DNA of 64,000 nucleotides from Sphingomonas sp. UBA978 (GTDB lineage Bacteria > Pseudomonadota > Alphaproteobacteria > Sphingomonadales > Sphingomonadaceae): positions 428,806-492,805 of the forward strand of contig NZ_DBBS01000020.1 in assembly GCF_002292295.1 (NCBI RefSeq). The letters run 5' to 3'. Of the stretch, positions 34,740 through 43,938 are shown one piece after another. Numbering within the stretch: the first letter of the stretch is position 1; every line of letters begins with the position of its first letter. The notes beneath the pieces are model-generated. The model had not been told where the DNA came from, ran no database searches, and was given only the letters and a program-made list of their open reading frames with translations. A program made the position numbers and the translations under genes.

Positions 34740-35714
34740 TCAGCCCTCCCGCGGGCCGACGCGCTCGGCATTGTCGACGCCGCCCCGGCGCGGCTTGTCG
34801 ATGCCCTCCGGCTCGGCACGCAGGCCGAGCGTGATGAGCAGCGACGACGAGACGTAGATCGACGAATAGGTGCCGACGACGATGCCGAGGATCATCGCGG
34901 CGGTGAAGCCGCGCAGCACATGGCCGCCCAGCGCCAGCATCGCGACCAGCGCGAGCAGGATCGTGACCGAGGTCATGACCGTGCGCGGCAGCGTCTCGTT
35001 GACCGACAGGTTGATGATCTCGCGCATCTCCATCTTGCGATAGCGGCGCATGTTCTCGCGGATGCGATCGTCGATGACGATCTTGTCGTTGATCGAATAG
35101 CCGATGATGGTCAGCACCGCGGCGACGATGTTGAGGTCGAATTCGAACTGCGTCAGCGCGAAGAAGCCGACCGTCATCAGCAGATCGTGGACGATCGCGA
35201 CGATGGTGGAGACGCCGAACTGCCATTCGAACCGCACGATCGCGAACAGGCCGATGCCGAGCACCGCGAGCACGACCGCGAGCACGCCGTTGCGGATCAG
35301 CTCGCCCGACACCTTGCCCGACACCGTCGAATAGCGGCTGAACGTCGCGCCGGGAAAGGCCTGCCCCAGCGCCGTCTCCACCTTCTTGACGACGGCGTTG
35401 GTCGCGCCCTCGTCGGCGCCCTCCTGCACGGGCAGGCGGATGACCAGGGTCTGGGGGCCGCCCTGCTGCTGGAGCGCGGCCTCGCCGACGCCGAGGCTGT
35501 CGACGACCGAGCGGACCTTGTCCTGATCGGGCGGGCTGGCGAACTTTTCCTCGATCATCAGGCCGCCGACGAAGTCGACGCCGAAATTGAGGCCCTTCAC
35601 GCCGGTCAGTCCGACCGCGAGCAGGCTGAGCAGCAGGGTGAGCCCGAAGGCCCAGCCGCGCAGCGAAACGAAGTCGATATTGGTGTGATCGGGTACGATT
35701 TTCAGGAGGCGCAT
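34740..35714 (-). CDS. secF: protein translocase subunit SecF
   Basis: SecF works with SecD to pull proteins out of the Sec channel using the proton gradient. The 324-residue protein has six membrane helices; the first periplasmic domain lies between helix 1 (GWAFGLTLLLSLLAVGL) and helix 2. Conserved features are NFGVDFVGGLMIEE, FDRIRE-like IDDRIRENMRRYRKM and SVNETLPRTVMTS. It follows secD by 16 bp. Confidence 0.96.
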   Translation of the reverse strand: MRLLKIVPDHTNIDFVSLRGWAFGLTLLLSLLAVGLTGVKGLNFGVDFVGGLMIEEKFASPPDQDKVRSVVDSLGVGEAALQQQGGPQTLVIRLPVQEGADEGATNAVVKKVETALGQAFPGATFSRYSTVSGKVSGELIRNGVLAVVLAVLGIGLFAIVRFEWQFGVSTIVAIVHDLLMTVGFFALTQFEFDLNIVAAVLTIIGYSINDKIVIDDRIRENMRRYRKMEMREIINLSVNETLPRTVMTSVTILLALVAMLALGGHVLRGFTAAMILGIVVGTYSSIYVSSSLLITLGLRAEPEGIDKPRRGGVDNAERVGPREG

Positions 35715-35730
35715 GTCTTGGCCTTTCGCC

Positions 35731-37335
35731 TCAGATGTTGATCGTCTTGGGCTTCTCGCGCCGGATCCACTGCGCGACGAGCATGCGCGTGAACGTGACG
35801 GCGGTGAAGACCGAGGTGACGATGCCGATCAGCAGCACGACGGCGAAGCCCTTCACCGGGCCGGAGCCCAGGATGAACATGATGATGCCCGAAATGGCAT
35901 GCGTCATATTGGCTTCGAAGATGGTGCGGCTGGCTTCCTTGTAGCCGAGTTCGACTGCCTGGACGACGGAGCGGCCACGGCGACGTTCTTCGCGGATGCG
36001 TTCGTTGATGAGCACGTTGGCGTCCACCGCGGTGCCGATCGTCAGCACGAAGCCGGCGATGCCGGGCAGCGTCAGCGTACCCTTGATGAGCGCGAGCACG
36101 CCCAGGATCACGAACACGTTGATGACGACAGCGAGGTTCGCATAGAGCCCGAAGCGGCCATAGGTCACGAACATGAAGGCGATGACCAGCGCCACCGCGA
36201 CGGAACACGCCAGGATGCCGGCGCGGATCGAATCGGCGCCAAGGTCGGGACCGACGGTCGATTCCTCGATCACCTTCAGCGCGACGGGCAGCTTGCCCGA
36301 CCGCAGCGCGATCGCCAGCTGGTTGGCGCTCTCGACGGTGAAGCCGCCGTTGATGACCGCGTTGCCGCCGAGGATCGGCTCGTTGATGTTCGGGGCCGAG
36401 ATCACCTTGTTGTCGACGATCATCGCGAACGGCTTGCCGGTGTTCTGCTGCGTCACCCGCGCGAAGCGGTTGCCGCCGACCGCATTGAACGTGATCTGCA
36501 CGTTCGGCTGGTTGGTCTGCTGATCGAACGCCTGCCGCGAATCGGCGAGCTGGTCGCCTGAGATGATGACCGAGCGCTTTACCGCGATGAAGGGGATGCC
36601 CGACGGATTGCCGGGATAGGGAAGCACCTGGCTGCCGATCGGGGCAATGCCCTTCACGAGGTCGGCGGGATTGGTCGCGGTCGTGTCGACCAGCTTGAAT
36701 TCCAGCCGCGCGGTCTTGCCGAGCAGGTCTTTCAGCGCCTGCGGGTTCTGGAGACCCGGCACCTGCACGAGGATGCGGTTGTCGCCCTGGCGGACGATCG
36801 TCGGCTCGCGCGTGCCGAGTTCGTCGATGCGGCGACGGACGACGTCGGTCGCGTCCTCCATCGCGGTCTTGATCGCCTCGTTCATCCCGGCCTGCGTCGG
36901 GCTGAGCACGAAGCGGCTCGAATCCACGACCTGGATGTCCCATTCGCGCTGGCCGGTCATGCCGGCACCGCCGCCGGTGATGCCGAGCAGCCGCTCGCGC
37001 GCCGCGTCCACCTGGCTGGGATCGCGCAGCATGAAGCTGATCTGGTTGTTGCGCGTCGAGATGTCGCCGATCAGGATCCGCGGCGTGCCGTTGCGCATCG
37101 TCCCCTGGATCTGCTCGCGCAACGCCTCGATCCGCGTGTTCGCGAGATCCTGCGTATCGGCTTCCAGCATCAGATAGCTGCCGCCGGCAAGGTCGAGGCC
37201 CTTGTTGACGCGGGACGGCTGGAACGGCCAGTTGGCCGTCATCGATTCAGGCAGGAACGTCGGGATCGCCAGCGCGCACAGCACCGCCAGCACCGCCCAG
37301 ATCGACGCCACCTTCCAACGCGGAAAGTCCAGCAT
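35731..37335 (-). CDS. secD: protein translocase subunit SecD
   Basis: SecD is the larger partner of SecF. The 534-residue protein has an N-terminal helix, a large periplasmic P1 domain starting with NKGLDLAGGSYLMLEAD, and five C-terminal helices with LTIGTAVDANVLINERIREE and GYKEASRTIFEANMTHAISG. The start codon shares one base with the yajC stop (TGATG), so secD is translationally coupled to yajC. Confidence 0.97.
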   Translation of the reverse strand: MLDFPRWKVASIWAVLAVLCALAIPTFLPESMTANWPFQPSRVNKGLDLAGGSYLMLEADTQDLANTRIEALREQIQGTMRNGTPRILIGDISTRNNQISFMLRDPSQVDAARERLLGITGGGAGMTGQREWDIQVVDSSRFVLSPTQAGMNEAIKTAMEDATDVVRRRIDELGTREPTIVRQGDNRILVQVPGLQNPQALKDLLGKTARLEFKLVDTTATNPADLVKGIAPIGSQVLPYPGNPSGIPFIAVKRSVIISGDQLADSRQAFDQQTNQPNVQITFNAVGGNRFARVTQQNTGKPFAMIVDNKVISAPNINEPILGGNAVINGGFTVESANQLAIALRSGKLPVALKVIEESTVGPDLGADSIRAGILACSVAVALVIAFMFVTYGRFGLYANLAVVINVFVILGVLALIKGTLTLPGIAGFVLTIGTAVDANVLINERIREERRRGRSVVQAVELGYKEASRTIFEANMTHAISGIIMFILGSGPVKGFAVVLLIGIVTSVFTAVTFTRMLVAQWIRREKPKTINI

Positions 37336-37673
37336 CAGTCGTTCGCCGGTTTCGAATTGGGGCTGGTCACCTCGGCGATCGTCGCCTTGACCACGCGGAT
37401 TCGCGTGTTGAGCGCGATCTCGACCTCGACGATCGTGTCCTCCACCTTGGTCACGCGGCCGATGATGCCGCCGGCGGTGACGACGCTGTCACCCTTCTTC
37501 ACCGCGGCGACCGCCGCCTGCAATGCCTTCATGCGGCTCTGCTGCGGGCGAATCATCAGGAAGTAGAAGACGATGAAGATGAGCAGCAGCGGTGCGAAGC
37601 TGATGAGCGAGGCGAACCCGCCGGCTTCGGCGGCGCCGCCCGCGGTCTGGGCATAGGCTGGGGAGATGAACAT
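37335..37673 (-). CDS. yajC: preprotein translocase subunit YajC
   Basis: YajC is a small inner membrane protein of the SecDF-YajC complex. From MFISPAYAQTAGG the protein is 112 residues, with one helix (FAPLLLIFIVFYFLMIRPQQ) and the conserved RPQQSRMKALQ and KKGDSVVTAGGIIGRVTKVED. An upstream in-frame Met would add 41 residues without family match. It heads the operon yajC-secD-secF-Mth938-like. Confidence 0.95.
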   Translation of the reverse strand: MFISPAYAQTAGGAAEAGGFASLISFAPLLLIFIVFYFLMIRPQQSRMKALQAAVAAVKKGDSVVTAGGIIGRVTKVEDTIVEVEIALNTRIRVVKATIAEVTSPNSKPAND

Positions 37674-37881
37674 CTGATCCGTGCATGGCTGATCGGCAGG
37701 AGAAATCCCCCCGCACCTGAAGCGCCGCGCGCTAGCATCGCTTGGGGTTTCGCGCAACGCCGCGACGCTGCGAACGGCCGGCCCGACGCGCCGCATGCAA
37801 AGGCGGCTTGCATCGCCGCACCGACCCGCCTACAGGCCCCGCTCCGGGATCGATGGCCGCTTGGCCGACGGTCCCGTCGGT

Positions 37882-37958
37882 CGGGGCGTAGCGCAGCCTG
37901 GTAGCGCATCACACTGGGGGTGTGGGGGTCGCAGGTTCGAATCCTGTCGCCCCGACCA
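37882..37958 (+). tRNA. tRNA-Pro(GGG)
   Basis: A 77-nt cloverleaf with all arms: acceptor CGGGGCG paired with CGCCCCG, D arm GCGC...GCGC, anticodon stem TCACA/TGTGG with loop CTGGGGG (anticodon GGG), T arm GCAGG TTCGAAT CCTGT, and encoded CCA. No integration remnants are visible next to it. Confidence 0.95.
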
Positions 37959-38040
37959 TTTATCTTCCGCGGCGATACGATGCCGCGATGACGATCCGGC
38001 GGTATCCGGCTTTCCGAAAAATCCGCCCCGGGCGGCACCG

Positions 38041-38694
38041 TCAGCCGCCGCGCAATTCCGCCTGAAGGTCGGCGCGGGTCGAGGCGAGATGCCGGATCAT
38101 CGCCTGCTCCACCGCGCCGGCATCACCCGCGATCCAGCTGTCCAGCATGTCGCGATGCTCGCGGTCGGCGCGGGCATAGCGGCCGTCGGGCTGCATATGG
38201 GCGATGACATAGCGTTCGGCGAGCATCGCCAGCCGCTCGACGAGGTCGGTGGTCAGCGGCCGCCCGGCGGGCCGTACCAGCGCGAGGTGGAACTGGCGGT
38301 GACGCACCGCGATCTCGCTGGCGGTGCTGTCGCGTGCGTCCTCCAGCGCGGCCAGCGCCGCCTCGGCATGGCGGTGCGCGGCGTCGTCGGCGCTGGCAGC
38401 GCCCGCCGCTGCGGCGGCCGGCTCGATCGCGAGGCGCAATCCGTAGATCTCGTCCGCCTGCGCCGCCGACAGCGGCAGCACCGAATAGCCGCGATTGGCC
38501 TGCCCCTGGATCAGCCCTTCATGCTCCAGCCGGGCGAGCGCCTCGCGCAGCGGGATCTTGCTGACCCCCAGTTCGGCCGCCAACGCATCCTGACGGATCG
38601 CGGCCTCGGGGCGGATCGACCCGTCGACGATGCGCTCGCGCACGATCGCGAAGACCTGCTCCGACAAGGTCCGGACAACGATGCTCATCGGCAC
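38041..38694 (-). CDS. GntR-family regulator, FCD type
   Basis: This 217-residue protein has an N-terminal winged helix-turn-helix (QVFAIVRERIVDGSIRP, QDALAAELGVSKIPLREALARLEHEGLI) and a C-terminal all-helical FCD domain with metal-binding-type His residues (RHRQFHLALVRPAG, DREHRDMLDSW). An alternative start two codons later exists. It stands alone between the tRNA and the efflux operon. The effector is unknown, but FCD members often sense organic acids. Confidence 0.88.
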   Translation of the reverse strand: MPMSIVVRTLSEQVFAIVRERIVDGSIRPEAAIRQDALAAELGVSKIPLREALARLEHEGLIQGQANRGYSVLPLSAAQADEIYGLRLAIEPAAAAAGAASADDAAHRHAEAALAALEDARDSTASEIAVRHRQFHLALVRPAGRPLTTDLVERLAMLAERYVIAHMQPDGRYARADREHRDMLDSWIAGDAGAVEQAMIRHLASTRADLQAELRGG

Positions 38695-38730
38695 ACTTCC
38701 TCAGGCGACGGGCACGACGCACTGAAAGGC

Positions 38731-38742
38731 CATTCCAGAATG
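38731..38742. promoter_or_regulatory. short palindrome upstream of the GntR gene
   Basis: CATTC-CA-GAATG lies 37 bp upstream of the GntR start codon. GntR-family regulators often bind short palindromes near their own promoters, so this may be an autoregulatory site. The 5-bp arms are short enough to arise by chance. Confidence 0.25.
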
Positions 38743-38801
38743 TGGAGGCGCGATCAATGCCTTACGCGAACATCATTCCTTGGGGCGTCAGCAGTTCGCG
38801 T

Positions 38802-40247
38802 TCACGGCGTCGCCACGGCCTGCGGCGCGCTCCATCCCAGTCCCAGCGCCTTTTGCAGCGCGACGTAGTCCCCGGTCAGCCCGGCGACGCCCGACGAGAG
38901 GTTCTGGTCGGCGGCGACCCGGCTGCGCTCGGCATCCAGCGTGTCGATCAGCGTCGCGGTGCCGGCGCGGAAGCGCTGCTGCATCAGCGCCGCGGCGCGG
39001 TCGGCGCTCGCCTTGCTGCGCATCAGGCTGGCGACCGTCTCGCGGCGATGGCCGAAGCGCGACAGCGCATCCTCGGCATCGCGCAACGCGCTCAGCACCG
39101 CGCCCCGATATTGCGCCTCCGCTTCGTCGCGCTGCCCCTCGGCCTGATCGATGCGGGCCCGGTTGCGGCCGAAATCGAGGAAGTTCCATTGCAGCATCGG
39201 CGCCGCCACCCCGAGCAGCTTGTCCGGGCTGATGTCCGACAGCTGCGTGCCGCCCAGTCCGATCAGCCCGAGGATGTTGAGCCGCGGGAAGCGTGCCGCA
39301 TCGGCGACGCCGACCTGCGCGGTGCGTTGCGCGAGCTGCCGCTCCGCCGCGCGGATGTCGGGCCGTCGCTGCAACAATGCGGCCGGATCGCCGACCGCGA
39401 CCTGCGCCGGGGGTAACGGGACCGGCGTCGCGGTGGCGAGCATCGTATCCAGCGTCCCGGGCTCTGCGCCGGTCAGCACGGCGAGCGCGTCGAGATAGGA
39501 CTCCAGTTCCGCCTGCAGCGGCACGATCTGTCCATTGGTCGCCTCCACCTGTCCGCTCAACCGCTCGACATCGAGCGCCGAGGCGGCCCCGCGATCGAAG
39601 CGCTGCCGGGTCAGCGTCAGCATCTGCTGCTGCATCTGTGCCGATCGCCGCGCCAGATCGATGCGCCGCTGCCGGTCGCGCAGATTGACATAGGCTTGCG
39701 CGACCTCCGCGGTCAGGCTCACCTGCGCATCGGCGACATTCGCCTCCGCCGCCTGCGCCTGCGCGCGCGTCGCCTCGACGGAGCGACGGCGACCGCCGAA
39801 CAGGTCGACCTCCCAGCTCGCGTCGAAGCCGAGATTGTAGACGTCGACCGCGCTGGCGCCGGTGTCGCCGGTGGTTTGCGTGTTGCCGAGGTCGAGCCCG
39901 GGCACGCGGGCGTGCAGATAGGTCGCCGACGCATTGGCGCTGGGGGCCTGGTTGGCGCGCTCCAGCCGCAGCGAGGCGCGCGCCTGCCGCAGCCGCGCCT
40001 GCGCGACCGCGATGTTCGGATTAGCGGCGAGCGCGCGGCCTTCGAGGTCGTTCAGCGTCGCATCGTTGAGCTGCGTCCACCAGTCGGCGACCCCCGGTGC
40101 GGCGGGACCGGCGCTCCGGCCGCCGCGGACGAAGCCGCTTTTGCCGGGCGTGGCGGACAGCGTCTGCGGCGGCCCCGCATAGTTCGGGCCGACGGTGCAT
40201 GCCCCGAGAAGCAGGGCGAGGGAGAGGAGGGGGAGGGTACGCATCAT
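38802..40247 (-). CDS. efflux transporter outer membrane factor, NodT/OprM family lipoprotein
   Basis: This 481-residue protein is a TolC-like outer membrane channel. A lipobox LLGACTVGPNY follows the signal MMRTLPLLSLAL. Two copies of the OEP repeat are visible, with ADWWTQLNDATLNDLEGRAL and ANPNIAVAQARLRQARA, then QAYVNLRDRQRRIDLARR and ASALDVERLSGQVEAT. It is the last gene of the hlyD-MFS-nodT operon, 4 bp after the MFS stop, and forms the exit duct. Confidence 0.92.
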   Translation of the reverse strand: MMRTLPLLSLALLLGACTVGPNYAGPPQTLSATPGKSGFVRGGRSAGPAAPGVADWWTQLNDATLNDLEGRALAANPNIAVAQARLRQARASLRLERANQAPSANASATYLHARVPGLDLGNTQTTGDTGASAVDVYNLGFDASWEVDLFGGRRRSVEATRAQAQAAEANVADAQVSLTAEVAQAYVNLRDRQRRIDLARRSAQMQQQMLTLTRQRFDRGAASALDVERLSGQVEATNGQIVPLQAELESYLDALAVLTGAEPGTLDTMLATATPVPLPPAQVAVGDPAALLQRRPDIRAAERQLAQRTAQVGVADAARFPRLNILGLIGLGGTQLSDISPDKLLGVAAPMLQWNFLDFGRNRARIDQAEGQRDEAEAQYRGAVLSALRDAEDALSRFGHRRETVASLMRSKASADRAAALMQQRFRAGTATLIDTLDAERSRVAADQNLSSGVAGLTGDYVALQKALGLGWSAPQAVATP

Positions 40248-40251
40248 CGCC

Positions 40252-41829
40252 TCAATGCATCGCCACGGGGCCGCCCTGCGGCAGCGGGCGGAGGAACAGG
40301 ACGAGCGGCACGACACAGCAGATGCCGACCGACAGGAGCCAGAACAGGTCGTTATAGGTCATCACCAGCGCCTCGCGCTGGATCGTGCCGCCGAGCGATT
40401 GCAGCGCGGTCGCGGTGCTGCCGAGCGACTGCGCCATGCCCGCGACATAATCCTGCACCGCGACCGAATTGGCGTTGAGCACCTCGTCGATGCGGCGGCT
40501 GTGCAGATAGCTGCGCTGGTCCTGCAGGGTCGCGATCCCGGCCAGCGCAAACGACCCGCCGATGTTGCGCGCGGCGCTGAACAGCCCGGCGGCATCGCCC
40601 GCTTCCTCCGGCCGGACCGAGGCGATCGCCGCCTGGTTGAGGAAGACGAAGCCGAGGATCGTACCGACGCCGCGCAGCAGCTGCGAATCGGTGAAGGCGC
40701 TGCCGACCGATTCGGCGGTCAGCGTGGTGTCGAGATGACAGCTCATCGCCATCAGCAGCAGGCCCGATCCGACCGCGACGCGGATATCGAGGTGCCGGAT
40801 CATCAGCGGCACCAGCGGCATCATCAACAGGCTGGGGATGCCGCTGAGCAGCACGACCTTGCCCGATTGCAGCGCATTGTAATCGGCGATCGCCGCGAGG
40901 AACTGGGGGATGACGTAGCTGCTGCCGTACAGCACCATGCCGAGCACCAGTCCCATGATCGCGACGCTGCCGAACTGGCGGTCGAGCAGCAGGCGCAGCT
41001 TCACCACCGGCTTCTCCGCGATGAACTGCCCCGCGAACAGCATGCCGAGGCCGAACACGGTCAGCACGGTCAGCTTGATGATCGTCGCCGACTGGAACCA
41101 TTGCTCGCGCTGCCCCTCCTCGAGCACGACGGTCAGGCCGCCGAGGCCGAGCGCCAGTCCGGCGATGCCGAGCCAGTCCGCCTTCAGCAGTTCGCCCAGA
41201 TGAGCCTTCTGGTGCGGCAGGCCGACGAGCAGCAGCACGAGCAGGACCGCACCGACGGGAATGTTGAGGAAGAAGGCGTAATGCCAGCTGACGTTCTCGG
41301 TCAGGTAGCCGCCGATCAGCGGCCCCATCACCGGGCCGAGGATCGCGGTGACGCCGAACAGCGCGGTGCCGATCGGCTGCTGCGACCGCGGCAATCGCGT
41401 CGCGATGATCGTCATCGCGGTCGGAATCAGCGCGCCGCCGGTGATGCCCTGGCCGGCGCGGCCGATAATCATCATCGTCAGCGTCGTCGACAGGCCGCAG
41501 ACCACCGAAAAGGCGGTGAACAGCACCGAGGCGATCAGCAGGAAGGTGCGCAGCCCCAGCACCCGCTCCAGCCAGGCGGCGAGCGGGATGATGATGATCT
41601 CCGCGACCAGATAGGAGGTCGCGATCCAGGTGCCCTCGGTGCCGCTGGCGCCGATCTCGCCCTGGATCACCGGCAGTGCCGAATTGACGATCGAGATGTC
41701 GAGCGTCGCCATCAGCGCGCCGAGGCTGCCTGCGGCGACCGCGAGCCACGCGCCGAGGTCCGCCTTTTCCGGCGGCGCGGCATGGGCCGTCGCGGCACCG
41801 CGGCCGGCCGGGGCCGCCGCCGCGCTCAT
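40252..41829 (-). CDS. DHA2-family MFS drug efflux transporter, EmrB/QacA type
   Basis: This 525-residue protein has about fourteen membrane helices. DHA2 landmarks are ATLDISIVNSALPVIQGEIG in helix 1, GTWIATSYLVAEIIIIPLAAWLERVLGLR near motif A, and RAGQGITGGALIPTAMTII (motif C-like). It overlaps the upstream HlyD-like gene by 4 bp, and with NodT it makes a tripartite pump from cytoplasm to outside. Substrates are likely hydrophobic compounds, judged from the family. Confidence 0.92.
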   Translation of the reverse strand: MSAAAAPAGRGAATAHAAPPEKADLGAWLAVAAGSLGALMATLDISIVNSALPVIQGEIGASGTEGTWIATSYLVAEIIIIPLAAWLERVLGLRTFLLIASVLFTAFSVVCGLSTTLTMMIIGRAGQGITGGALIPTAMTIIATRLPRSQQPIGTALFGVTAILGPVMGPLIGGYLTENVSWHYAFFLNIPVGAVLLVLLLVGLPHQKAHLGELLKADWLGIAGLALGLGGLTVVLEEGQREQWFQSATIIKLTVLTVFGLGMLFAGQFIAEKPVVKLRLLLDRQFGSVAIMGLVLGMVLYGSSYVIPQFLAAIADYNALQSGKVVLLSGIPSLLMMPLVPLMIRHLDIRVAVGSGLLLMAMSCHLDTTLTAESVGSAFTDSQLLRGVGTILGFVFLNQAAIASVRPEEAGDAAGLFSAARNIGGSFALAGIATLQDQRSYLHSRRIDEVLNANSVAVQDYVAGMAQSLGSTATALQSLGGTIQREALVMTYNDLFWLLSVGICCVVPLVLFLRPLPQGGPVAMH

Positions 41830-43010
41830 CGGGCGCGCCGCTCGTTATGCTGTTCCTGCTCGTCCTTGATCCGCTGCACCGATCCCTTGGCGGAGCGGGT
41901 GTCGACGGTGACGTCGACCGACATGCCCGGAACGAGCAGCTTGCGCGTCTCCGGCCCGGCATCGAGTGCGATGCGGACGGGCACGCGCTGGACGATCTTG
42001 GTGAAGTTGCCGGTCGCATTCTGCGGCGGCAACAGCGAGAATTGCGCACCGGTGCCGGGCGAGACGCTCTCGACATGGCCGCGGATCTCGACGCCGGGCA
42101 GCGCATCGACCTCCAGCGTCACCGGCTGGCCGACGCGCATCAGGCCGAGCTGGGTTTCCTTGAAATTGGCCTCGATATAGATTTGCTGGACCGGGACGAC
42201 CGACATCAGCCGGGTGCCGGCCTGAACGAACTGGCCGATCCGCGCCGTCTTGTCGCCGACGCGGCCGTCGATGCTGGCGCGCAGGACGGTGGCGCCGACG
42301 TTGACCTGCGCGGCGTCGAGCTGCGCGCGGCTGGCCTTGCCCTGCGCCTGCGCCTGCGCGACCTGCGCCTGCAGCGTGCCGACGCGGCGGGTGGCGCTGG
42401 TCAGCGCCGCGCTGGCGGCGGCGACCTGCGCGTCCGCCTGACGCGCCTGATTGACGAGCTGCGACAGCTTCTCGCGGGTTTCGGCGCCCGACGCGGCGAG
42501 CGGCTGGTAGCGGATCACCTCGGCATGGGCGAAGGCGGCGTCGCTGCGTGCCGCGGAAAGGTCGGACCGCGCCTTGTCGATCGCGGCCTGCTGTTCGCGA
42601 ATCTGCGCCCGGACGCCATCGGCATTGGCGCGGGCGACGTCGATCTGCGCCTCGACCTGCGCCGCCTGCGCGTGATAGTCGCGCGCGTCGATGCGGAGCA
42701 GCGGATCGCCGGCCTTCACCTGCTGGTTGTCGGCGACGAAGACCGCGTCGACATAGCCCGACACCTTGGGCGAGATGGTCACCGCATCCGCCTGGATATA
42801 GGCGTCGTCGGTGCCCTGCATGAACTTGCCGACGCTCTGATAGCGGACATACCACAGCACCCCGCCGATCACCGCCGCGGCAAGCACCAGCAGCAGGACG
42901 AGGCGGACCCTTCGCTTCTTCAGCCGCGATGCCTTGGCCGGCGAATCGTCGGTCGCCTCGCTGCGATCGTCCGGCTGTTGCTCGTGTTCGGCCATGCGCT
43001 TCATCTTCAT
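41826..43010 (-). CDS. HlyD-family periplasmic adaptor, EmrA type
   Basis: This 394-residue membrane fusion protein has one N-terminal helix (VRLVLLLVLAAAVIGGVLWYVRY), a biotinyl-lipoyl half (TDDAYIQADAVTISPKVSGYV), a coiled-coil hairpin of Ala/Gln-rich helices, the second half (VLRASIDGRVGDKTARIGQFVQAGTRLM) and a beta barrel. It connects the MFS pump to NodT. Starts at 43010 and 42995 are both possible. It begins the efflux operon and diverges from the MarR gene. Confidence 0.9.
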   Translation of the reverse strand: MKMKRMAEHEQQPDDRSEATDDSPAKASRLKKRRVRLVLLLVLAAAVIGGVLWYVRYQSVGKFMQGTDDAYIQADAVTISPKVSGYVDAVFVADNQQVKAGDPLLRIDARDYHAQAAQVEAQIDVARANADGVRAQIREQQAAIDKARSDLSAARSDAAFAHAEVIRYQPLAASGAETREKLSQLVNQARQADAQVAAASAALTSATRRVGTLQAQVAQAQAQGKASRAQLDAAQVNVGATVLRASIDGRVGDKTARIGQFVQAGTRLMSVVPVQQIYIEANFKETQLGLMRVGQPVTLEVDALPGVEIRGHVESVSPGTGAQFSLLPPQNATGNFTKIVQRVPVRIALDAGPETRKLLVPGMSVDVTVDTRSAKGSVQRIKDEQEQHNERRAR

Positions 43011-43040
43011 CGGTCAGGAATGCAGGCGTAGATGCTCGCA

Positions 43041-43058
43041 CTTGCAGCATAGTGCAAG
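43041..43058. promoter_or_regulatory. inverted repeat in the efflux-marR divergent region
   Basis: CTTGCA and TGCAAG flank a 6-base spacer, making an 18-bp palindrome in the 72-bp gap between the HlyD-like start and the MarR start. Size and place fit a MarR-family operator controlling both genes. Assignment to this regulator is inferred from position. Confidence 0.6.
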
Positions 43059-43082
43059 ACCATTTAATGAGGGTCCTCACAT

Positions 43083-43529
43083 ATGTCCGCACCCGATCAG
43101 CTCGCCTCCAGCGTTTTCAGCCTCTTCCTGCGGATGCACCGCCTGATGAACCGCCGGATGGCGGATCAGGGTGCCTCGCTGGCGCGGACCAAGCTGCTGC
43201 TCTTCCTCGATCGCCGCGGGCCTGCGCGGGCCGCGGACATCGCCGAATTTTTCGACAATGCGCCGCGCACGGTGACGGAGGCGATCGACGGGCTGGAGCG
43301 GGACGGACTGGTCGTGCGTGCGCCGGATGCGCACGATCGACGCGTGAAGCGCGTGTCGATCACCGAATCGGGCCGACGCGTCATCGGCGAGACCGAGCCG
43401 CTGCGGCAGGGGCTGATCGACGGCGTCTTCGGGGTGCTCGATGCCGGAGAGCAGGCCGCCTTGTCGGGCATGATGACGCGGATGCTGGCAGCGCTCGACG
43501 AGCAGGAACGGTCGGATCGGCCCCAATAA
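43083..43529 (+). CDS. MarR-family regulator
   Basis: This 148-residue winged-helix protein has the MarR core: ARTKLLLFLDRRGPARAADIAEFFDNAPRTVTEAIDGLERDGLV, and the wing APDAHDRRVKRVSITESGRRV. The DRR in the wing is the family DNA-contact pattern. Its divergent position next to the pump operon suggests it represses that operon until a ligand binds. Effector residues cannot be judged from sequence. Confidence 0.92.
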   Translation: MSAPDQLASSVFSLFLRMHRLMNRRMADQGASLARTKLLLFLDRRGPARAADIAEFFDNAPRTVTEAIDGLERDGLVVRAPDAHDRRVKRVSITESGRRVIGETEPLRQGLIDGVFGVLDAGEQAALSGMMTRMLAALDEQERSDRPQ

Positions 43530-43602
43530 CTGTTGCATCCGGATCGGCCTGTGTTAGCCTCTCCTTCGCCGCCGACAGAGCGGTAGATAGAGGAGAGGTG
43601 CT

Positions 43603-43710
43603 ATGGACCGGTATCAGCCGACCTTGTGCCAATGCGGGTTCGGCATGCTGTGCGCGGCGAGCGGCGCGGCGCTGTCGATCTGCGCGATGACGTTCCTGCT
43701 GCTGGGCTGA
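43603..43710 (+). CDS. cysteine-containing small membrane peptide
   Basis: This 35-residue open frame reads MDRYQPTLCQCGFGMLCAA, then a hydrophobic helix ending FLLLG. It has a very good Shine-Dalgarno, AGGAGAGG at 43591-43598 with a 4-base gap, and TGA at 43708. It has four Cys, at residues 9, 11, 17 and 27, with CQC near the N-terminus. It lies after the MarR gene with 73 bp between. I know no family for it. The ribosome binding site is the main support. Confidence 0.45.
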   Translation: MDRYQPTLCQCGFGMLCAASGAALSICAMTFLLLG

Positions 43711-43746
43711 TCCGCCCGGCGTCACTGTCGTCCCGTGCGCTGCGCG

Positions 43747-43938
43747 TCAGCAGCAACGCCCGCCGTTGCGCCCGCCGTATCGCGCCTCCTGCCGGTTCCT
43801 GAAGAACGCTGCCTCGCTCATCACCGGCTGGTCCGGGTGCGTCGCCGCCATATGCTCGACATAGGTGCGGTAGGACGGCACGCCGACCATCAGCCGACCC
43901 GTCGCGGCGAGACCATGCCAGAGGCCCGCGACGCTCAT
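43747..43938 (-). CDS. YbdD/YjiX-family small protein
   Basis: This 63-residue protein closely follows the E. coli YbdD pattern: GVPSYRTYVEHMAATHPDQPVMSEAAFFRNRQEARYGG, ending in GRNGGRCC. YbdD and YjiX are encoded after cstA and btsT in E. coli, and here the ATG overlaps the cstA stop, the same order. The protein is small, cytoplasmic by composition and of uncertain function, probably needed by the transporter. Confidence 0.9.
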   Translation of the reverse strand: MSVAGLWHGLAATGRLMVGVPSYRTYVEHMAATHPDQPVMSEAAFFRNRQEARYGGRNGGRCC

